Position numbers and translations under genes: made by a program | NCBI RefSeq assembly: GCF_003325375.1 | Contig: NZ_CP030862.1 | Span: 6,143,501 to 6,207,500 of the forward strand | DNA length: 64,000 nucleotides | Direction of reading: 5' to 3' | From: Streptomyces globosus | GTDB lineage: Bacteria; Actinomycetota; Actinomycetes; Streptomycetales; Streptomycetaceae | Notes under the pieces: model-generated | What the model saw: the letters and a program-made list of their open reading frames with translations, nothing else | Database searches by the model: none | Told to the model about the DNA's origin: nothing | Part shown: piece after piece, positions 61,955 to 64,000 of the stretch | How the letters are laid out: each line of letters begins with the position of its first letter | Position numbering within the stretch: the first letter of the stretch is position 1

Positions 61955-62452
61955 ATGGAGGACGAGGTCGACCGACTGGTCGCGGCATGGCGTCGGGAGC
62001 GCCCTGACCTCGACGTGGAACCGCTCGAAGTGCTGAGCCGCGTGAGCCGGCTCGCCCGCCACCTCGACCGCGCCCGCAGGCTGGCCTTCTCCGAGCACGG
62101 CCTGGAGCCCTGGGAGTTCGACGTCCTCACGTCGCTGCGGCGCGCCGGAGCCCCCTACCAGCTCTCCCCCGGCCAGCTCCTGACCCAGACGCTGGTCACC
62201 TCGGGCACCATGACGAACCGCATCGACCGGCTCGCCAAGAAGGGCCTCGTGGAGCGCCTGCCCGACCCCAGCGACCGGCGCGGCGTCCTGGTCCGCCTCA
62301 CCCCCGAGGGCCGCGACCGCGCCGACGAGGCCCTCGCGGGGCTGCTGGCCCAGGAGCGGGCCATCCTGGCCCGCCTCTCGCAGGGCCAGCGCGCCGACCT
62401 GGCGGCCCTGCTACGCCAGTTGACCGCTCCGTTCGACAACATCCCCGGCTAG
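61955..62452 (+). CDS. tamR: MarR-family regulator of tam
   Basis: 165 aa winged-helix protein: LDRARRLAFSEHGLEPWEFDVL, recognition region LTQTLVTSGTMTNRIDRLAKKG, wing VERLPDPSDRRGVLVRLTPEG. TamR of S. coelicolor represses tam and responds to citrate-cycle intermediates. There is no ribosome site; TACACT (61942-61947) lies 7 bases before the ATG, so the mRNA may be leaderless. Its last 42 bases overlap the end of the convergent response-regulator gene. Confidence 0.9.
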   Translation: MEDEVDRLVAAWRRERPDLDVEPLEVLSRVSRLARHLDRARRLAFSEHGLEPWEFDVLTSLRRAGAPYQLSPGQLLTQTLVTSGTMTNRIDRLAKKGLVERLPDPSDRRGVLVRLTPEGRDRADEALAGLLAQERAILARLSQGQRADLAALLRQLTAPFDNIPG

Positions 62453-63181
62453 GTCCGCCGGCCGCACCCCCGCCCGCCGGGCCAGCGCCACGGCCGCCAG
62501 CGTGGAGTGCACGCCGAGCTTGCCCAGCACGTTCTGCATGTGCGTGCGGACGGTGTGCGGGGACAGGAACAGCCGGGCGGCGACGTCCTTGCGGCCCAGC
62601 CCGGCCACCATGCACCGCAGCACCTCGTGCTCGCGCGGCGTCAGGGACTCCACGAGGCGCTCGCCGTCGCTGCGGTGCTTGCGCGCGGCGGTCAGCTCCC
62701 GCAGCACCCCCGTCAGCAGCGCGGGCGGCAGGTGCGTCTCCTCCCGCAGCACGCCCCGTACGACGGCGAGCAGGCGGGAGAGCGAGCAGTCCTTCGCCAC
62801 CCAGCCGGACGCCCCCGCCTGGAGGGCGGAAGCGGCCCGGCGCGGGTCGTCGCGCCCGGCGAGGACGACGCAGCGCACCGCCGGATGGGCGGCCCGGACG
62901 CCGGCGACGAGGGCGATGCCGTCCGGCGCGTGGGGCGGCTGCCCCGCGGCGCCCGCCTCCCGCTGGGCGGGCACGGCGCCGGCGGCGGCGCCGAGGTCGG
63001 CGTCCACCAGCAGCACGTCGAACCGGCGCCCCTCCGCGACGGCCCGCTCAAGGCAGCGCAGCGCGGCCGGGCCGCTGCCGGCGGCGGACACGTCGACGTC
63101 GGGCTCGGCGGCGAGTGCCGCGGCGAGCGACTCGGCGAAGATGCGGTGGTCGTCGACCACGAGAACTCGGATGCGAACCAC
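62411..63181 (-). CDS. NarL/LuxR-family response regulator
   Basis: 256 aa. Receiver domain: VLVVDDHRIFAESLA with the acidic pair, phospho-acceptor Asp60 in DVLLVDADLG, an insert of ~25 residues (AAAGAVPAQREAGAAGQPPHA) and KDCSLSRLL with the conserved Lys. C-terminal LuxR HTH (about 185-245: LTPREHEVLRCMVAGLGRKD, LFLSPHTVRTHMQNVLGKLG). No sensor kinase is adjacent. GTG 63181 follows GGGGG by 4 bases. Confidence 0.88.
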   Translation of the reverse strand: MVRIRVLVVDDHRIFAESLAAALAAEPDVDVSAAGSGPAALRCLERAVAEGRRFDVLLVDADLGAAAGAVPAQREAGAAGQPPHAPDGIALVAGVRAAHPAVRCVVLAGRDDPRRAASALQAGASGWVAKDCSLSRLLAVVRGVLREETHLPPALLTGVLRELTAARKHRSDGERLVESLTPREHEVLRCMVAGLGRKDVAARLFLSPHTVRTHMQNVLGKLGVHSTLAAVALARRAGVRPADLAGDVVERSGQLA

Positions 63182-63687
63182 AAAACCCCCAAGGGTCGGG
63201 GAACGGACGACGGCGGGTACGGCGCCGGGACCGGGCGATCCGCCGGCGCCGCGGCCGCCGCCGAGACACCTCTGCATTACCCCGGACCGGACGCCGTACC
63301 CGGCGCATCTCGACCCCTGAATCAACACCGGCCCCCACCGGCGTCACGCATCAGCGTAGAGCGGGCGGGCGGCCGCAGTTGGCCGAATAGCAGAAGTTTT
63401 CCGAGCGAATTCCGGGGGCGACCGCCTTGAACCGGTTCCGCCATGGCGGGATTTCACCGGTCCCGGAGTGCGGCCCCGCCGGCGTACGCCCGGGACGTGC
63501 CACGGGCAGGTGCGCGGGGGGCATGTCACCCCGCGTGCGTGCGCCGGGCGCCCGCGCACCGCGCCGCTCCACGGCGCGCCGCCTCCCCTGCGCGCTCCAC
63601 CGGCGCTCCCCCCGCGCCCGACACCCGCCCTCCCCGCGGCCCGGACCGCGCGGCCGCACCCCCGGACGCACCGCACCCCCGGACGCG
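63182..63687. other. gene-free region upstream of the response regulator
   Basis: About 500 bases. 63330-63430 is less G+C-rich and may hold the response-regulator promoter, but no clear pair of boxes was fixed. 63480-63680 is a Pro/Arg-codon-like G+C tract without a convincing gene. Confidence 0.45.
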
Positions 63688-63726
63688 CCGCGCCCCCGGC
63701 ACCGCAAGGGGGTGCCGGGGGCGCGG
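63688..63726 (-). terminator. terminator of galE
   Basis: A 16-base perfect stem (63688-63703/63711-63726) with a 7-base loop, 19 bases past the galE stop. Confidence 0.8.
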
Positions 63727-63744
63727 GAGGCGCGGCGGGGGCGG

Positions 63745-64000
63745 TCAGGCGCCGCGCAGGCCGCGCGTGAACTCCCAGGCGTCCGCGATGATTCCGGCGA
63801 GGTCCGGCCGGGACGGGGTCCAGCCGAGCCGGGCGCGGGCGTTCTCCGCGGAGGCGACGAGGACGGCCGGGTCGCCGGCGCGGCGCGGCGCGAGGACCTC
63901 CGGGATGTCCTTGCCGGTGACCTTGCGGACGGCTTCGACGACCTCGCGGACCGAGAAGCCGTTGCCGTTGCCGAGGTTGCAGATCAGGTGCTCGCCGGGG
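63745..64000 (-). CDS. galE: UDP-glucose 4-epimerase, C-terminal part
   Basis: The last 84 codons only; the gene continues beyond the right edge. HLICNLGNGNGFSVREVVEAV, then EVLAPRRAGDPAVLVASAEN, ARLGWTPSRPDLAGIIADAW is the typical GalE C-terminal substrate-binding part. It interconverts UDP-glucose and UDP-galactose. Confidence 0.9.
   Translation of the reverse strand, partial: PGEHLICNLGNGNGFSVREVVEAVRKVTGKDIPEVLAPRRAGDPAVLVASAENARARLGWTPSRPDLAGIIADAWEFTRGLRGA

Overview
The window is chromosomal DNA of very high G+C from a Streptomyces or close relative. The signs are near-exclusive G/C third codon positions, many GTG starts, a tRNA-Leu(UAA) that matches the developmental tRNA bldA, a c-di-AMP (ydaO-type) leader ahead of a resuscitation-promoting-factor gene, and a gene order (hutU, cbs, thiolase, ndh, eno, rpf, mazG, mfd, glmU, prs, rplY, pth, ppc, desaturase, tam/tamR, galE) that I recall from the core of the S. 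coelicolor chromosome.

Layout. 1-3.2 kb: histidine-utilisation operon on the minus strand (hutU, an M20 amidohydrolase, truncated hutF), divergent from a PLP-dependent decarboxylase-like gene. 4.7-12.7 kb: RpiR-type regulator, cbs, a membrane-anchored SGNH hydrolase, a thiolase, three small unknown proteins and a Bax-inhibitor-1-like membrane protein. 13.05 kb: bldA. 13.6-17.1 kb and 36.1-39.5 kb: two paralogous MacB/FtsX-type ABC systems. 17.1-24.1 kb: cyclopropane synthase, ndh with two Rex-like sites upstream, a RelE-type toxin remnant, ppx-DUF501-divIC-eno. 24.4-26.6 kb: two Rpf/LysM secreted muralytic enzymes, the first behind a riboswitch. 26.7-35.9 kb: P450, mazG, SurA-like lipoprotein, a soluble Ser/Thr kinase with its membrane partner, and mfd. 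39.8-42.3 kb: MFS exporter, then a membrane protein that carries the only in-frame TTA codon I found, so it is a candidate bldA target.

42.4-50.7 kb is the accessory-looking part: a DivIVA-like coiled-coil protein, then a cluster of polymorphic-toxin-type domains. These are an Imm35 / repeat / deaminase / SUKH-4 protein, a WHH-nuclease/SUKH fusion and a divergent YwqJ-type deaminase with a SUKH-3 partner, none with a visible secretion or trafficking domain. They are followed by an orphan sensor kinase and a two-HTH protein next to tRNA-Gln(UUG). 50.9-64 kb returns to housekeeping: glmU-prs-rplY-pth, a LANTG-anchored surface protein, ppc, a desaturase-TetR pair with tandem operators, the tam/tamR divergon with MarR-type operators, a NarL-type response regulator and the 3' end of galE.

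Most transcription units end in long, perfect GC-rich hairpins, which are listed. Function calls rest on recognised sequence motifs and family knowledge; no search was run.
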